A stretch of 64,000 nt of DNA. It comes from Sediminibacillus terrae (lineage in GTDB: Bacteria > Bacillota > Bacilli > Bacillales > Amphibacillaceae). This document shows, one piece after another, positions 16,637-25,836 of this stretch. The notes beneath the pieces are model-generated. The model searched no databases. It saw nothing but the letters and a program-made list of their open reading frames with translations, and was not told the DNA's origin. Position numbers and translations under genes: made by a program. The stretch is from the NCBI RefSeq assembly GCF_009602435.1, contig NZ_VZDQ01000023.1:124001-188000 (forward strand), written 5' to 3'. The stretch's first letter is position 1. The number at the start of each line of letters is the position of its first letter.

Positions 16637-17359
16637 TTATGATGGAACGGCGGCTTGGCGGACAACCTTCTCCATCATGTCAGTATTGGGATAATGGTTC
16701 TGGCGATACTTTTCTATCGTCTTCTCCACATCATAAGCAACTTTTTTCATTGTTGCGCTTACCGTTCCGTCCTTGATTTCGATAATGGCGTATGAGGCTT
16801 TCGCAATCCCATCAAAAGGAAGGCCGACACTTCCGAGATTGACAACCGTTTTTCCTTTGATTGTCCGGATGTAAGATTTATGAATATGTCCATACAAATA
16901 GACGTCTGCCTGTTCTTTAAACAGCTTGGATTCAACGGTGTTGTCATCTGCATCTGGTGGCACTATCTCAAATAGACTGTCGGGCGTGGCGTGGAAGGCG
17001 TGGACGGATATGCCGTCTATCTCCAGCTGCTTATGGTTTGGAAGTCCGGCTAAGTAGTCGACCTCACGTTGTTCTAGCTGGGATACCGTCCAGTCCCGCT
17101 CTTTGTTCATCAGCTCTAATGCTTTATCCGGCACTTCTCCTTCTTTGATTCCCCGAACGACCCATTCATCTGCATTGCCTTTTATCACGTCCGTATCGAG
17201 ATTGCGGACTCGTTCGATCGACCGCTTTGGTTCGGGTCCACGAAAAGCGATGTCTCCCAATACGAGGATTTTTTCGATTTGCTGGTTTTCGATATCCTGC
17301 AGCACAGCATCGAGGGCGTCGGCGTTGCCATGGATATCGGATATACATGCAATTTTCAT
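16637..17359 (-). CDS. Metallophosphoesterase (YfcE/MJ0936-like calcineurin fold)
   Basis: This 240-residue enzyme binds two metals through DIHGNADAL (DxH), LGDIAFRGPEP (GD), KGNADEW (GN[HD] variant, here GNAD), HAFHATP and YGHIHKSY (GHxH), followed by NLGSVGLPFDG. These are the full motif set of small bacterial phosphodiesterases/phosphatases such as YfcE. It is cytoplasmic and monocistronic. The biological substrate is unknown. Confidence 0.9.
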   Translation of the reverse strand: MKIACISDIHGNADALDAVLQDIENQQIEKILVLGDIAFRGPEPKRSIERVRNLDTDVIKGNADEWVVRGIKEGEVPDKALELMNKERDWTVSQLEQREVDYLAGLPNHKQLEIDGISVHAFHATPDSLFEIVPPDADDNTVESKLFKEQADVYLYGHIHKSYIRTIKGKTVVNLGSVGLPFDGIAKASYAIIEIKDGTVSATMKKVAYDVEKTIEKYRQNHYPNTDMMEKVVRQAAVPS

Positions 17360-17470
17360 GATTATCTCTCCTTCCTTTGGTGTCTTTAGTTTATCGTAGC
17401 AGATTTCCTTTGCTCATAAAAAAGTTGTGCAGCCATCTGCGTTATTCCCGACTTTAATCAAAAGAGGACG

Positions 17471-17765
17471 GGACAAAAGCATGGCCACTAAAGAAAATAC
17501 CAAAAGATTCTAAATACTTATGAATTAGCTCGGTTTTTAGTTGTATCTCTTGTTTTATCCTGTTGTTTGATGTGTGCTTGGAATCGCTACGGCAAGATAC
17601 TACGCGTTCCACGGGCAAGGCTTCAACTTCCTCAGAAAGCGAAGTACCTTGCCGGAGTGGAACGTTGCATTTTTCATGAGAGAAGGGTAGAGCGGTTTGT
17701 TTTTTGCTAATCAAAAAAACCGAACGAATCGTTCGGTTTTTATTTTGGTGGCGATGCTTTTGTCC
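17471..17765. repeat. Structured dispersed repeat with inverted ends, copy 1 (295 bp)
   Basis: The ends GGGACAAAAGCATGGCCACT (17471) and its near complement ending at 17765 form about 19-base terminal inverted repeats with two mismatches. Inside are a long imperfect hairpin (CGTTCCAC-GGCAAGG against CCTTGCC-GTGGAACG, about 17604-17664) and a terminator-like palindrome AAAACCGAACGA/TCGTTCGGTTTT (17713-17741). A related copy lies at 40501-40670. It fits a small non-autonomous mobile or REP-like element; its palindrome probably ends glcF transcription. Confidence 0.7.
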
Positions 17766-17797
17766 AAAGCTCTTTTAAGATGCCTCGTTTGTGTGAA

Positions 17798-19132
17798 TCA
17801 AGCAGGAGGATTTGCGTTCTCGTAAGCCTCCAGAAGCAAATCGACAATATGGACAGCCCTCATCTGGTCGGAAAGGCCTTCTTTTTCAATCCCTAATTTC
17901 ATCTGCAGCAGGCAGCCTGGATTGGCTGTCACAATCGTCTTTGCCTTTGTCGCTTTTGTTTGTTCCATTTTATAATCAAGAATCTGCATGGACATCTCTG
18001 TTTCGACAAGATTGTAGATGCCTGCCGATCCACAGCAACGTCCGGCATCCTTCATCTCCACATATTGCGCTCCTTCGATGGAAGACAACAATTTCCTTGG
18101 CTCCATGAACGTTTTTTGGACATTTTTCAAGTGACAGGAATCCTGATAAGTGATGATTTCGTCTTGAAGTGACAAAGAAAATTTATCAAAACCCAACTCC
18201 ACTAAAACACTGGATATATCTTTTATCTTGCTGGAAAAAACTTCGGCACGATCTTTCCACTCCGGCTCATCCTTCAATAAATGACTGTAATCGACTAAAA
18301 AGGCGCCACAGCCTCCAGCGTTGGTGATAATATAATCTATTTCAGCTGCTTCGAATGCGGCAATATTGCGTTTTGCCATCGATTTTGCCTGCTGTTTTTC
18401 CCCGCTATGGCCATGCAGGGCACCACAGCATGCCTGGGCTTCCGGAACGACGATTTCACAGCCGACGTACTGCAAAAGCTTCGTCGTTGCCTCATTGGTC
18501 GGAAGGAAGACAGTGTCCATTAGACAGCCTGCGAAAAATGCGACCCGCTTTTTTACTGGTACAGCCGGCCGCAAATGCCTTGGCCGTTGTTTCATGGATT
18601 TGCTTGTCGGAACATCCGGCAGCACTCTTTCCATCAACTGCATCGATTCGGGGAGCAGCTTCATCATGCCGGATTTTCGGGCAACAGTCCGCAAGCCCGA
18701 ACGCTGGTAAAAACCGATCAGGCCGGTGAGTCCGATCATGCGTTGTTGGTGGGGGAATAAACCTTGGAATGCCGCTTTTCGAACGGCCTGGACGGGTAAG
18801 GATTGCTTTTGATTTTGATAGATGATATCCCGTGCCTGTTCCAGTAAATGGCCATAGTTCACCCCGGATGGACAGACCGGTTCGCAAGCCCGGCAGCCGA
18901 GGCACATATCCAACGAACGTTTGACATCTTCATCTGGTTCGATCTCTCCGTCGACGACCGCTTTCATGAGTGCTATTCTCCCGCGGGGGGAGTGCGCTTC
19001 ATCTTTACCCGATTCAATATAGGTAGGACAGCTGGGCAGGCAAAAGCCGCAACGCATGCAGTTGAGTAATTCATCGTAATCCATTTTTTCCTGAAATTGT
19101 TGTTGGATCCGTTGCTTCTCTACTGTTTTCAT
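17798..19132 (-). CDS. glcF: Glycolate oxidase iron-sulfur subunit
   Basis: This 444-residue protein carries two 4Fe-4S motifs near the N-terminus (CMRCGFCLPSCPTY and CLGCRACEPVCPSG) and two CCG domains (FAGCLMDTVF with ACCGALHGHSG, then YQDSCHLKN with RCCGSAGIYN). It passes electrons from the flavin subunit GlcD, oxidising glycolate (or D-lactate/2-hydroxy acids) to glyoxylate at the membrane side. Its start overlaps the glcD stop by 4 bases (ATGA), showing translational coupling. No third subunit (glcE) is present, as is usual in Bacillus. Confidence 0.93.
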   Translation of the reverse strand: MKTVEKQRIQQQFQEKMDYDELLNCMRCGFCLPSCPTYIESGKDEAHSPRGRIALMKAVVDGEIEPDEDVKRSLDMCLGCRACEPVCPSGVNYGHLLEQARDIIYQNQKQSLPVQAVRKAAFQGLFPHQQRMIGLTGLIGFYQRSGLRTVARKSGMMKLLPESMQLMERVLPDVPTSKSMKQRPRHLRPAVPVKKRVAFFAGCLMDTVFLPTNEATTKLLQYVGCEIVVPEAQACCGALHGHSGEKQQAKSMAKRNIAAFEAAEIDYIITNAGGCGAFLVDYSHLLKDEPEWKDRAEVFSSKIKDISSVLVELGFDKFSLSLQDEIITYQDSCHLKNVQKTFMEPRKLLSSIEGAQYVEMKDAGRCCGSAGIYNLVETEMSMQILDYKMEQTKATKAKTIVTANPGCLLQMKLGIEKEGLSDQMRAVHIVDLLLEAYENANPPA

Positions 19133-20541
19133 TGTTTGACCACCACCCTTTTGCGATTTTCGTTGGCAAACATCTTACCCGGATTCATGATATTTTTCGG
19201 GTCGAATGCTTGCTTGATGGAACGCATGGCTTCCACTCCGGCTTCACCGAGCTTTAGATGCAGGTAAGGGGCTTTCATGGCACCGACACCGTGCTCGCCA
19301 GTTATCGTTCCGCCAAGTGCCACGGCAGTAGTGAAAATTTCCTCGAAGGCTTGCTCGACTCGTTCCATTTCCTCTTTATCCCGGGCATCCGTCAAGCAGG
19401 TGGGATGTAAATTGCCGTCCCCGGCATGGCCGAAGGTACAAATTTCGACCTGATGTTTTTCTGCTATTTGGTTGATGGCATACACCATGTTGGCAATCTC
19501 CGAACGAGGAACCGTAGCGTCCTCGAGGATGGTTGTCGGTTTTAACCGGGCAAGTGCTGATAAAGCGGACCTCCTTGCCGTACGCAGTGCTTCTGCTTCC
19601 GCCTCGGAAGCGGCCATGCTCACCTCGATTGCCTGATTTTCCTCGCAAATCGAAAGGATACGGGCAATATCTTTTTCGACAACAGCAGCATCTCCATCCT
19701 GCTCGATCAGCAGGACAGCCTTGGCATGAGTCGGCAGACCGATTTTGGAGAAGTCTTCGACCACTTTGACGGTAGGTTGATCCAAAAACTCGAGGGTGGA
19801 CGGAATGATTTTGCTGGCGATGATTTTAGAGACGGTACGTGCAGCTGCTTCCATGTCCTCATAAAGCGCCAGGACCGTCTTTTTCGTTTCCGGCATCGGA
19901 ATCAGTTTCAATGTTGCCTCCGTAATGATTCCCAAGGTCCCTTCAGAACCGACAAACAGCCTTGTTAAATCATAACCTGCCACGTCTTTTGCCAGTTTGC
20001 CGCCCGTGCGGATCTTTTCTCCATTCGGGAGGACCACTTCAAGACCTAGCACATAGTCACGGGTCACCCCGTATTTCAACCCGCGAAGACCGCCGGAGTT
20101 TTCGTTGATATTTCCGCCGATTTGCGAAATCTTCATGGAGCTTGGGTCAGGTGGATAAAACAACCCTTTTGCTTCGACAGCTTCCATCAGTTCCAGGGTA
20201 TTAACGCCGGGCTGAGCGGTCACGGTCAAATTTTCTTCATCAATTTCCAGGATTTTATCCAAATGCTTCATAAGCAGGACGATCCCTCCCTGAAGCGGCG
20301 TCGTTCCGGCACTTAGGTTAGTGCCTGACCCTCTTGGTACAACCGGAATTTCCTGTTCATTGCACCATTTAACTACCTGGGCAACCTCGGAAGCGGACCG
20401 GGGAGACACTATGGCATCGGGCATAGCCTGAAATTGCGGAGTGGCGTCAAAGGAGTAAACAAGTTTGCTTGCCTGAGAAGTTTCCACGTTTTCTTTCCCG
20501 ACAATGGCGGTCAGTAATTCCCTTGCATTGTTAGTCAGCAT
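19129..20541 (-). CDS. glcD: Glycolate oxidase FAD-binding subunit
   Basis: This flavoprotein of about 470 residues has an FAD_binding_4 domain (VVPRGSGTNLSAGTTPLQGG, GGNINENSGGLRGLKYGVTRDY, FVGSEGTLGIITEA) and a FAD-oxidase C-terminal domain (FGHAGDGNLHPT, GGTITGEHGVGAMK). It takes electrons from glycolate or a related 2-hydroxy acid. The start is placed at the second ATG (20541), 7 bases after AAGGAG; ATG 20547 is too close. It is followed by overlapping glcF and preceded by a CdaR-type regulator on the same strand, an organisation expected for a glycolate-inducible operon. Confidence 0.93.
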   Translation of the reverse strand: MLTNNARELLTAIVGKENVETSQASKLVYSFDATPQFQAMPDAIVSPRSASEVAQVVKWCNEQEIPVVPRGSGTNLSAGTTPLQGGIVLLMKHLDKILEIDEENLTVTAQPGVNTLELMEAVEAKGLFYPPDPSSMKISQIGGNINENSGGLRGLKYGVTRDYVLGLEVVLPNGEKIRTGGKLAKDVAGYDLTRLFVGSEGTLGIITEATLKLIPMPETKKTVLALYEDMEAAARTVSKIIASKIIPSTLEFLDQPTVKVVEDFSKIGLPTHAKAVLLIEQDGDAAVVEKDIARILSICEENQAIEVSMAASEAEAEALRTARRSALSALARLKPTTILEDATVPRSEIANMVYAINQIAEKHQVEICTFGHAGDGNLHPTCLTDARDKEEMERVEQAFEEIFTTAVALGGTITGEHGVGAMKAPYLHLKLGEAGVEAMRSIKQAFDPKNIMNPGKMFANENRKRVVVKQ

Positions 20542-20635
20542 CGACATTCTCCTTATCTATTGGCTGATTTTCTTTTATTGTAATAACAATATGCAGGGAT
20601 TTATATGTGGAAACCTATAAAAATGTCGTGAAAAT

Positions 20636-21766
20636 TCAAGTGGGATTTGTATAGTCCTCCAAAAACAATAATGCTAGATAAAAAGATACCTGGGAATAGA
20701 GCTGCTTCGGGTCATGGCCGGTAAGTTCTTCGATCTTGCCCAAACGGTAGTGGACCGTATTGATATGGACTTGTAACTGGCGTGCTGTTTCCGAAATCTG
20801 CGAGTTGTTGGCCAAAAACACATTCAAAGTGGTCAAGAGAGTCGAATCCTGGGGAAGTTTTCCCAGGCAGCGTTCGATGAAGGCGGTTTTGGTTGCCGGT
20901 GTCATATCTTCCAGGCAAAGCTCCAGCAGTAAATCTTCATATAAAACGAGCGCAGCTCTTTTTAAAGCAATGGCCAATGTTTTTTCCGTCTTCTGAAACA
21001 GATGTCTCATTTTTCCTGGGGGACCGGCCGGCCCCACTCCGATCTCCGGCAAAAATCCGAACCGCCTTTTGAATTCCTGTTGGAACCGGGTCAATAAACG
21101 AGCGTATTCGGGAGCTAGCTTCGTCGCAAGTGATGCCGGTTCATCGTGTATAACCAGACAGCAATCATTTCCCCAGCTAAGCACCATGTCATTCGTTCTT
21201 TTTTCCAGCCAATCCCGGGTATTTCTGTAGAATTCAGAGGCGTTTTGGTTGTCAGAAGCAGAAAAGTGAATAAGGGAGCAGCGTTTCCAGGTGGACATAT
21301 CGATGCCTAAAAGACGTCCGTTGTCCAGGAATGCTTCCGCAGGAACTTCCTGCTGTACCCACTCGAACAAATAGGCTTCCAGTCGACGGGTTTTCCACTC
21401 AGTCTGCTGGAAATACATATTTTCCTGAATGAGCAATTCTGTCATTTTTTTTACCAGCGAACCAAAAGGCGTGACCTTTTCCGGACTGCCGGTGATACCA
21501 ATGACGCCAATCGGCAATCCATCGAAATAGATCGGAAGGTTGATTCCTGCCTTCACGCCGGTCAGGGCAGCTTCGTCTGCTTCGGAAAGAATCAGTTCTG
21601 TTTTTCTTTGACAGGCTATGACAGCGCCCTCGTGGTAGCTATTTATCCGGTCTGGGTCAGTACTGGCAATGATGATACCGTCAGGGTCGACAATGATAAT
21701 GTTTTCATCGAGCAGTGGCTTCACTTCTGATACGATTCTTCTGCCTAAAGCTGGGGTCAGATACAT
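20636..21766 (-). CDS. CdaR/PucR-type transcriptional regulator of glycolate genes
   Basis: This 376-residue regulator has an N-terminal sugar-diacid recognition domain (LTPALGRRIVSEVKPLLDENIIIVDPDGIIIASTDP, 3-135), a middle GGDEF-like spacer, and a C-terminal PucR helix-turn-helix (ETARQLQVHINTVHYRLGKIEELTG, about 335-360). The family senses small hydroxy- or diacids and activates nearby uptake or oxidation genes. It sits 95 bases upstream of glcD on the same strand, so glycolate, glycerate or glyoxylate is the likely signal. The start is ATG 21766. Confidence 0.88.
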   Translation of the reverse strand: MYLTPALGRRIVSEVKPLLDENIIIVDPDGIIIASTDPDRINSYHEGAVIACQRKTELILSEADEAALTGVKAGINLPIYFDGLPIGVIGITGSPEKVTPFGSLVKKMTELLIQENMYFQQTEWKTRRLEAYLFEWVQQEVPAEAFLDNGRLLGIDMSTWKRCSLIHFSASDNQNASEFYRNTRDWLEKRTNDMVLSWGNDCCLVIHDEPASLATKLAPEYARLLTRFQQEFKRRFGFLPEIGVGPAGPPGKMRHLFQKTEKTLAIALKRAALVLYEDLLLELCLEDMTPATKTAFIERCLGKLPQDSTLLTTLNVFLANNSQISETARQLQVHINTVHYRLGKIEELTGHDPKQLYSQVSFYLALLFLEDYTNPT

Positions 21767-21977
21767 GGTGGCATCCCCTTTGTGTTCGTTTTGATGGAAA
21801 GCTGGAAAACGCTAATTTCTCGGGCAATCCAAGTCCTTGGTAAGATTTTAGCAAACAAACATGCAATCGTATACAACGTTGTATTGCCGACATTTTTCAG
21901 TGGTTTCGTTTATTCCGGCTATCTACTGTCCATACTACAGTTAGAAACTACCAAACCGGAATGGAGGCCTGTTATGG

Positions 21978-22244
21978 ATGAAGGATGAAGTTGCATTGAA
22001 AGAATTGTATTACCAAGTATTGAAAACGTGTTTCGCTTATGAAATCCATATGGAGCCGGGAACGACCTTTATTGACATGTGGAAAGCGCTCATCGTGAAG
22101 TTGGATGATCAAACAAAAGCTGTGCTGAAAGCGAGACTCCAGGAGGATGTCCAGGAAAAAAGGGGGACCACTTTTGAAAAGATGCTTCTGTTGCTGGAAC
22201 GACAGGAAACAAGCTTGAAAGAGTCCCGGAAGCAGATTGGCTGA
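21978..22244 (+). CDS. Small conserved hypothetical protein
   Basis: This 88-residue soluble, mostly helical protein (YYQVLKTCFAYEIHMEPGTTFIDMWKAL, then a Glu/Lys-rich tail) starts at ATG 21978 with GGAGG 10 bases upstream. There is no signal peptide or known motif. It diverges from the cdaR gene. The good ribosome site and normal codon use support it as real; function is unknown. Confidence 0.6.
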   Translation: MKDEVALKELYYQVLKTCFAYEIHMEPGTTFIDMWKALIVKLDDQTKAVLKARLQEDVQEKRGTTFEKMLLLLERQETSLKESRKQIG

Positions 22245-22422
22245 TTTGATAATACAGAAACCGGACAATTTGCGAACATATAAGGAATGCAGGACACCCG
22301 GAAAAAAACTCTTCATCCGTGAGGAGAAGAGTAAATCGAATTACCCTTATGATTCTGTTTTTGTTACCCCCAGATGTCCGGTTTTCATTGTAGGCGGGCG
22401 AGGTGTTTGCGTCTAGCTTGCT

Positions 22423-22965
22423 TTATGCTTTTCGTTGCCGGGGCCAAATGAAGTAACTGATCGTGGCAAGCGTATCGACTCCCAAAACCAACCCCCACAC
22501 TCTGATTATTCCTGTTAAAGCTTCCGTCCGTTCTGCATCTCCGATGATAAAAATCGTGGCAGCAAGCAGCCCTGCTCCGATGGCAAAAGCCAGTATATGG
22601 CGCAGCCATCCTTTGGCATAATGCCTGGCATATTGATATCCATAGCGTTTTTGCGGTTTTGATTCCTGCTGCTTTAGAATATAATATTGAAAGCGTTGGT
22701 CGGCCCAGGCTATCATACTTTTTCCGAATGCAATCGAGCTTCCGATGTAAATGGCAGCTACACCATGGGCTGCTGTGGCCTCGGCTCCCCGGTTTAAATC
22801 AAAACCTGCCAGCAGCAGCAAAATCAAGTCGATCACCGGTGTCATCGCCAGTAAAGTGAGTCCTGCTTTCTCTTTTTTCCATAAATAACGGGTGACCAAA
22901 CCAGCAATGATTGCAATCCAGAAGGCAATTTCACAGGCAATGATCATCCACACAATATAATTCAA
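22423..22965 (-). CDS. Four-to-five-helix membrane protein (YmcC-like)
   Basis: This 180-residue protein has hydrophobic segments at about 4-27, 35-54, 63-82, 120-142 and 150-170. GLTLLAMTPVIDLILLLLAGFDLNRGAEATAAHG and WADQRFQYYILKQ are conserved-looking loops resembling the YmcC family of Bacillus membrane proteins. It is transcribed away from a TetR-type regulator gene, and two related palindromes lie between them, so it is very likely the regulator's target. The substrate is unknown. Confidence 0.75.
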   Translation of the reverse strand: MNYIVWMIIACEIAFWIAIIAGLVTRYLWKKEKAGLTLLAMTPVIDLILLLLAGFDLNRGAEATAAHGVAAIYIGSSIAFGKSMIAWADQRFQYYILKQQESKPQKRYGYQYARHYAKGWLRHILAFAIGAGLLAATIFIIGDAERTEALTGIIRVWGLVLGVDTLATISYFIWPRQRKA

Positions 22966-23003
22966 TTATTTCTCCCCCTTGAACTTCTCATCGACTTCTC
23001 CTC

Positions 23004-23029
23004 TTATTTAATACAGTTGTATCAGATAA
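23004..23029. promoter_or_regulatory. Second, imperfect operator for the TetR-type regulator
   Basis: TTATTTAATACA-GTTGTATCAGATAA is an imperfect palindrome with the same core (TATTTAATACAnTTGTA) as the stronger site 40 bases away, close to the start of the YmcC-like gene. Confidence 0.65.
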
Positions 23030-23043
23030 AGCCAGCATAGCAC

Positions 23044-23081
23044 ATTCAATTATTTAATACAATTGTACTAAATAATTGAAT
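23044..23081. promoter_or_regulatory. 38-bp palindromic operator between membrane gene and tetR
   Basis: The sequence from 23044 to 23081 is self-complementary except for one position in each arm (core TACAATTGTA, arms ending ATTCAATTATTTA). It lies about 30 bases before the TetR-type start codon, consistent with autorepression and control of the divergent gene. Confidence 0.75.
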
Positions 23082-23110
23082 GTTCGTTTCCGAATTGCTA
23101 TCGTAAGAAT

Positions 23111-23695
23111 ATGCCAAAAAAAGTGAATCATGAACAGCGTAGAAATAGAATAGCCGAAGCAGCCTGGCAGGTCATTTTGGAATTTGGAATGGAAGGGGCT
23201 ACCGTTCGCAAGATAGCAGAAAAGGCAGGGCTGTCCCTAGGAGCCCTGCGCTATTATTTTTCCAATCAGGAGGATTTGATTCTTTATGCAATGCGTTTAG
23301 TGAAGGAAAGAGCAGCGGAACGAATCAAGCAGATCCTCCACCGCGATGGGTCGCCCAAACAAAAGATGCTCGATGTTTTACTCGAAATCGTTCCCACGAA
23401 CCCGCAGACCAGAGCAGAGATGGAGGTGTGGTTTTCGTTTGTCGGCTACGCCCGGCATCATCCTCACTTATTGAAGGAGGAAGGGGATGGCATTTTAGCC
23501 GCCATTCAGCTGATGTTCGGGTATATGGAAACAAATGGTTTGCTGCGGCCAGGTATCGATAAGCAGCTTGAAATCGAGAGACTGTATGCAATGGTCGATG
23601 GATTGGCGCTTCACGCCATGCTGGAACCGGAACGGTTGACCGAAAAGCAGGTGGAAAAAGTCATCGCCAGTCAGTTGGATGTTATTTTTGAGTAA
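23111..23695 (+). CDS. TetR/AcrR family transcriptional regulator
   Basis: This 194-residue regulator has an N-terminal helix-turn-helix (RRNRIAEAAWQVILEFGMEGATVRKIAEKAGLSLGALRYYFSNQEDL, 11-57). The ligand-binding C-terminal domain resembles TetR_C_6 (PQTRAEMEVWFSFVGYARHHP). The BetI/YcfQ-like subgroup usually represses a neighbouring transport or membrane gene. Near-perfect palindromes upstream are its probable binding sites. The Eis-type acetyltransferase follows 18 bases after its stop and is probably in the same operon. Confidence 0.9.
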   Translation: MPKKVNHEQRRNRIAEAAWQVILEFGMEGATVRKIAEKAGLSLGALRYYFSNQEDLILYAMRLVKERAAERIKQILHRDGSPKQKMLDVLLEIVPTNPQTRAEMEVWFSFVGYARHHPHLLKEEGDGILAAIQLMFGYMETNGLLRPGIDKQLEIERLYAMVDGLALHAMLEPERLTEKQVEKVIASQLDVIFE

Positions 23696-23716
23696 TGAAT
23701 TGAGGGGGAGATCATG

Positions 23717-24877
23717 ATGGCAGAAATACAGCGCTTGACCGAAAACGATTTTCCGGAAGTTTTTGCTTTGTCCCAATTTGCTTTTCAATTTAAATTGTCT
23801 GATGAGGAGAGACAGAAAAAAATAGAAGAAACAAAACATCACAAAATTTGGGGCTGGATGGAACAGGGGAGACTAGCGGGCAAGCTGCATCTCCATTCTT
23901 TATCCTGTTATCTGGACGGTAAAGAGTTTGCGATGGGAGGAATCGGCAATGTAGCAACCTGGCCGGAGTATCGACGGCAGGGCGTTGTAAAGCGGCTGCT
24001 GCACCATGCTCTCCTTGACATGAAGGAAAATGGGCAGATGTTGTCTTTCCTGCATCCGTTCTCTTTTCCATTTTACCGAAAATATGGGTGGGAGCTGGCT
24101 TTTACAAACAAACACTATTCCCTGCCAATCGACCGGTTGAAGAAAAAGTGGAATGGAGACGGCTATGTCCGCAGAGTGCAAAAAGATATCGCGTTGCTGG
24201 ATTCGCTTTATAGCCGTTTTGCACAGGAATACAATGGCATGCTGGTAAGGGATGAACGATGGTGGAAGCAAAGGGTGCTCACTGGAAACGAGCACATCGC
24301 TGTGTCCTATAACGAGCAGGATGAGGCTGAAGGGTATCTCATTTACCATGTCAACGATGACATCTTCACTGTAGAAGAGTTTGTTTACTTGACGTTAAAT
24401 GGGTGGCGTGTACTCATGCAATTCATCGCCAACCATGATTCGATGGTGGAAAAGGTGGAAATGGTAGTGCCGGAGAATGATTTATTGCCTTTGAGGATAG
24501 ATGAACCGAGGTTCCCACAGGAGGTCAAGCCCTATTTCATGGCCCGGATAGTCGATGTGCCGGCATTCCTGAAGGCTTATCCTTTTCGCCGTAACCCTAG
24601 TTCGCAGCCTGTTCATCTACAGGTGGAAGACGAATTTTTGCCTGACAATACAGGCAGTTATCGAATTGAGGATGGGCAAGTTATCCACATCGAGGCTGAA
24701 AATCCTGGGGGGCACGGCATTTCCTGCTCCATCCAGCAGCTTACGGTGATGCTGCTTGGCACAAAACGGCCTTCGGAATTATATACCGCAGGAATGATTG
24801 GTGGCGAACCCACGGAAGTAGAATTGCTAGAGGAAATATTGCCTGTCAGGCAGACGTATCTTACCGATTTTTTCTAG
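23717..24877 (+). CDS. Eis-like GNAT N-acetyltransferase
   Basis: This protein of about 386 residues has the three-part layout of the Eis family. The N-terminal GNAT domain has the acetyl-CoA site GGIGNVATWPEYRRQGVVKRLL (76-97) and SFLHPFSFPFYRKYGWELAF. A second degenerate GNAT domain follows, then a C-terminal sterol-carrier-protein-like region (about 285-385). Eis enzymes acetylate amines, including aminoglycosides, at several positions; homologues in Bacillus have unknown natural substrates. The double ATG (23714, 23717) follows GAGGGGGAGA. Confidence 0.88.
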   Translation: MAEIQRLTENDFPEVFALSQFAFQFKLSDEERQKKIEETKHHKIWGWMEQGRLAGKLHLHSLSCYLDGKEFAMGGIGNVATWPEYRRQGVVKRLLHHALLDMKENGQMLSFLHPFSFPFYRKYGWELAFTNKHYSLPIDRLKKKWNGDGYVRRVQKDIALLDSLYSRFAQEYNGMLVRDERWWKQRVLTGNEHIAVSYNEQDEAEGYLIYHVNDDIFTVEEFVYLTLNGWRVLMQFIANHDSMVEKVEMVVPENDLLPLRIDEPRFPQEVKPYFMARIVDVPAFLKAYPFRRNPSSQPVHLQVEDEFLPDNTGSYRIEDGQVIHIEAENPGGHGISCSIQQLTVMLLGTKRPSELYTAGMIGGEPTEVELLEEILPVRQTYLTDFF

Positions 24878-24953
24878 TCACTGGCAAGTTTCGCTTTTTT
24901 TCGTGAGGGAATAAGGTTCTATACTTCCATCCTTGCGAAAGAAGGGAAATAAT

Positions 24954-25790
24954 ATGGATATACCTTCCACGAAAGCGGAAATAGAGCAACAACATAAACA
25001 GGCAAAGCCATGGATCCGGCGTTTCGGCAGGATAGGCTATATGGCCCAAGGAATTGTATTTGCCTTGATCGGATTCCTTGCTTTGCTGGCAGCAGCGGGT
25101 TCTGGCGGGAAAACCGCCGGTACGAGCGGAATGTTCCAGTCGCTTGCCGCCCTTCCCCTCGGCGAAATCCTGATTTGGATCATTGGACTCGGACTGTTCG
25201 GTTATATTGTCTGGCAGTTGATCAGAGCATTTAAAGATCCGGATGGTTATGGAAAGGGGATACGGGGATTGACCATCCGTACGGGCTTCTTCATCAGTGC
25301 AATGATTTATGGCGGCATCTCGTTCAAGGCACTGAAAATCGCTGTACATGCAGGAAGTGGCGGGAATTCTGAGCAGACAATGTCGGCAAAACTTCTATCC
25401 CAGCCGTTTGGGCCATGGATGCTTGGGATTTTTGGCCTTGTCGTTTTTTGTTTTGCCATCTATGAAGCAGGTATCGGGATAAAAGGCAGTTACATGAAAA
25501 AGTTCAAGCAGGCCGAAATGGAGGAAAAGGAAGAAAGAATCGCTAGAATCACTGGGAAAATCGGGATGATTTCCCGGGGAATAGTATTCGGCCTAATCGG
25601 TTTTTTCTTTGTGCAGACAGCTCTCACCACAAATCCCGATAAAGCAAAAGGACTGGATGAAACGTTGTCCGAACTTGCGCAGCAGCCGTATGGCAGTTGG
25701 ATGCTCGGCGTCGTTTCACTTGGTTTCATATTGTTCGGCCTTTATCAAGTTTTTCGGGGACGTTATCAAAAAATGGATTTTGGAAGCTAA
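24954..25790 (+). CDS. DUF1206 membrane protein
   Basis: This protein of about 278 residues has six hydrophobic helices arranged as three repeated two-helix units, each opening with a G-R-I-G/GKIG motif. These are RRFGRIGYMAQGIVFALIGF, a middle unit with RGLTIRTGFFISAMIYGG, and ITGKIGMISRGIVFGLIGFF. Each ends with a PxGxWxLGxxxLG-type helix. The three-fold repeat defines DUF1206, of unknown function. The start is ATG 24954 behind GAAGGGAA. Confidence 0.85.
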   Translation: MDIPSTKAEIEQQHKQAKPWIRRFGRIGYMAQGIVFALIGFLALLAAAGSGGKTAGTSGMFQSLAALPLGEILIWIIGLGLFGYIVWQLIRAFKDPDGYGKGIRGLTIRTGFFISAMIYGGISFKALKIAVHAGSGGNSEQTMSAKLLSQPFGPWMLGIFGLVVFCFAIYEAGIGIKGSYMKKFKQAEMEEKEERIARITGKIGMISRGIVFGLIGFFFVQTALTTNPDKAKGLDETLSELAQQPYGSWMLGVVSLGFILFGLYQVFRGRYQKMDFGS

Positions 25791-25836
25791 AGAACAGCAA
25801 GGGTGTCGATTGTTTGGATATCCTTGCTGTTCTTTT
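25790..25836 (+). terminator. Intrinsic terminator after DUF1206 gene
   Basis: AAGAACAGCAAGG pairs perfectly with CCTTGCTGTTCTT, then TTG. Confidence 0.8.

Noticed and set aside
17454-17714. 86-residue minus-strand frame
   Set aside because: It lies inside the structured repeat element and has no ribosome site or homology-like features.
23714-24877. Aminoglycoside resistance by the Eis-like enzyme
   Set aside because: Eis homologues in Bacillaceae are common and mostly uncharacterised; the sequence gives no basis for a resistance claim.
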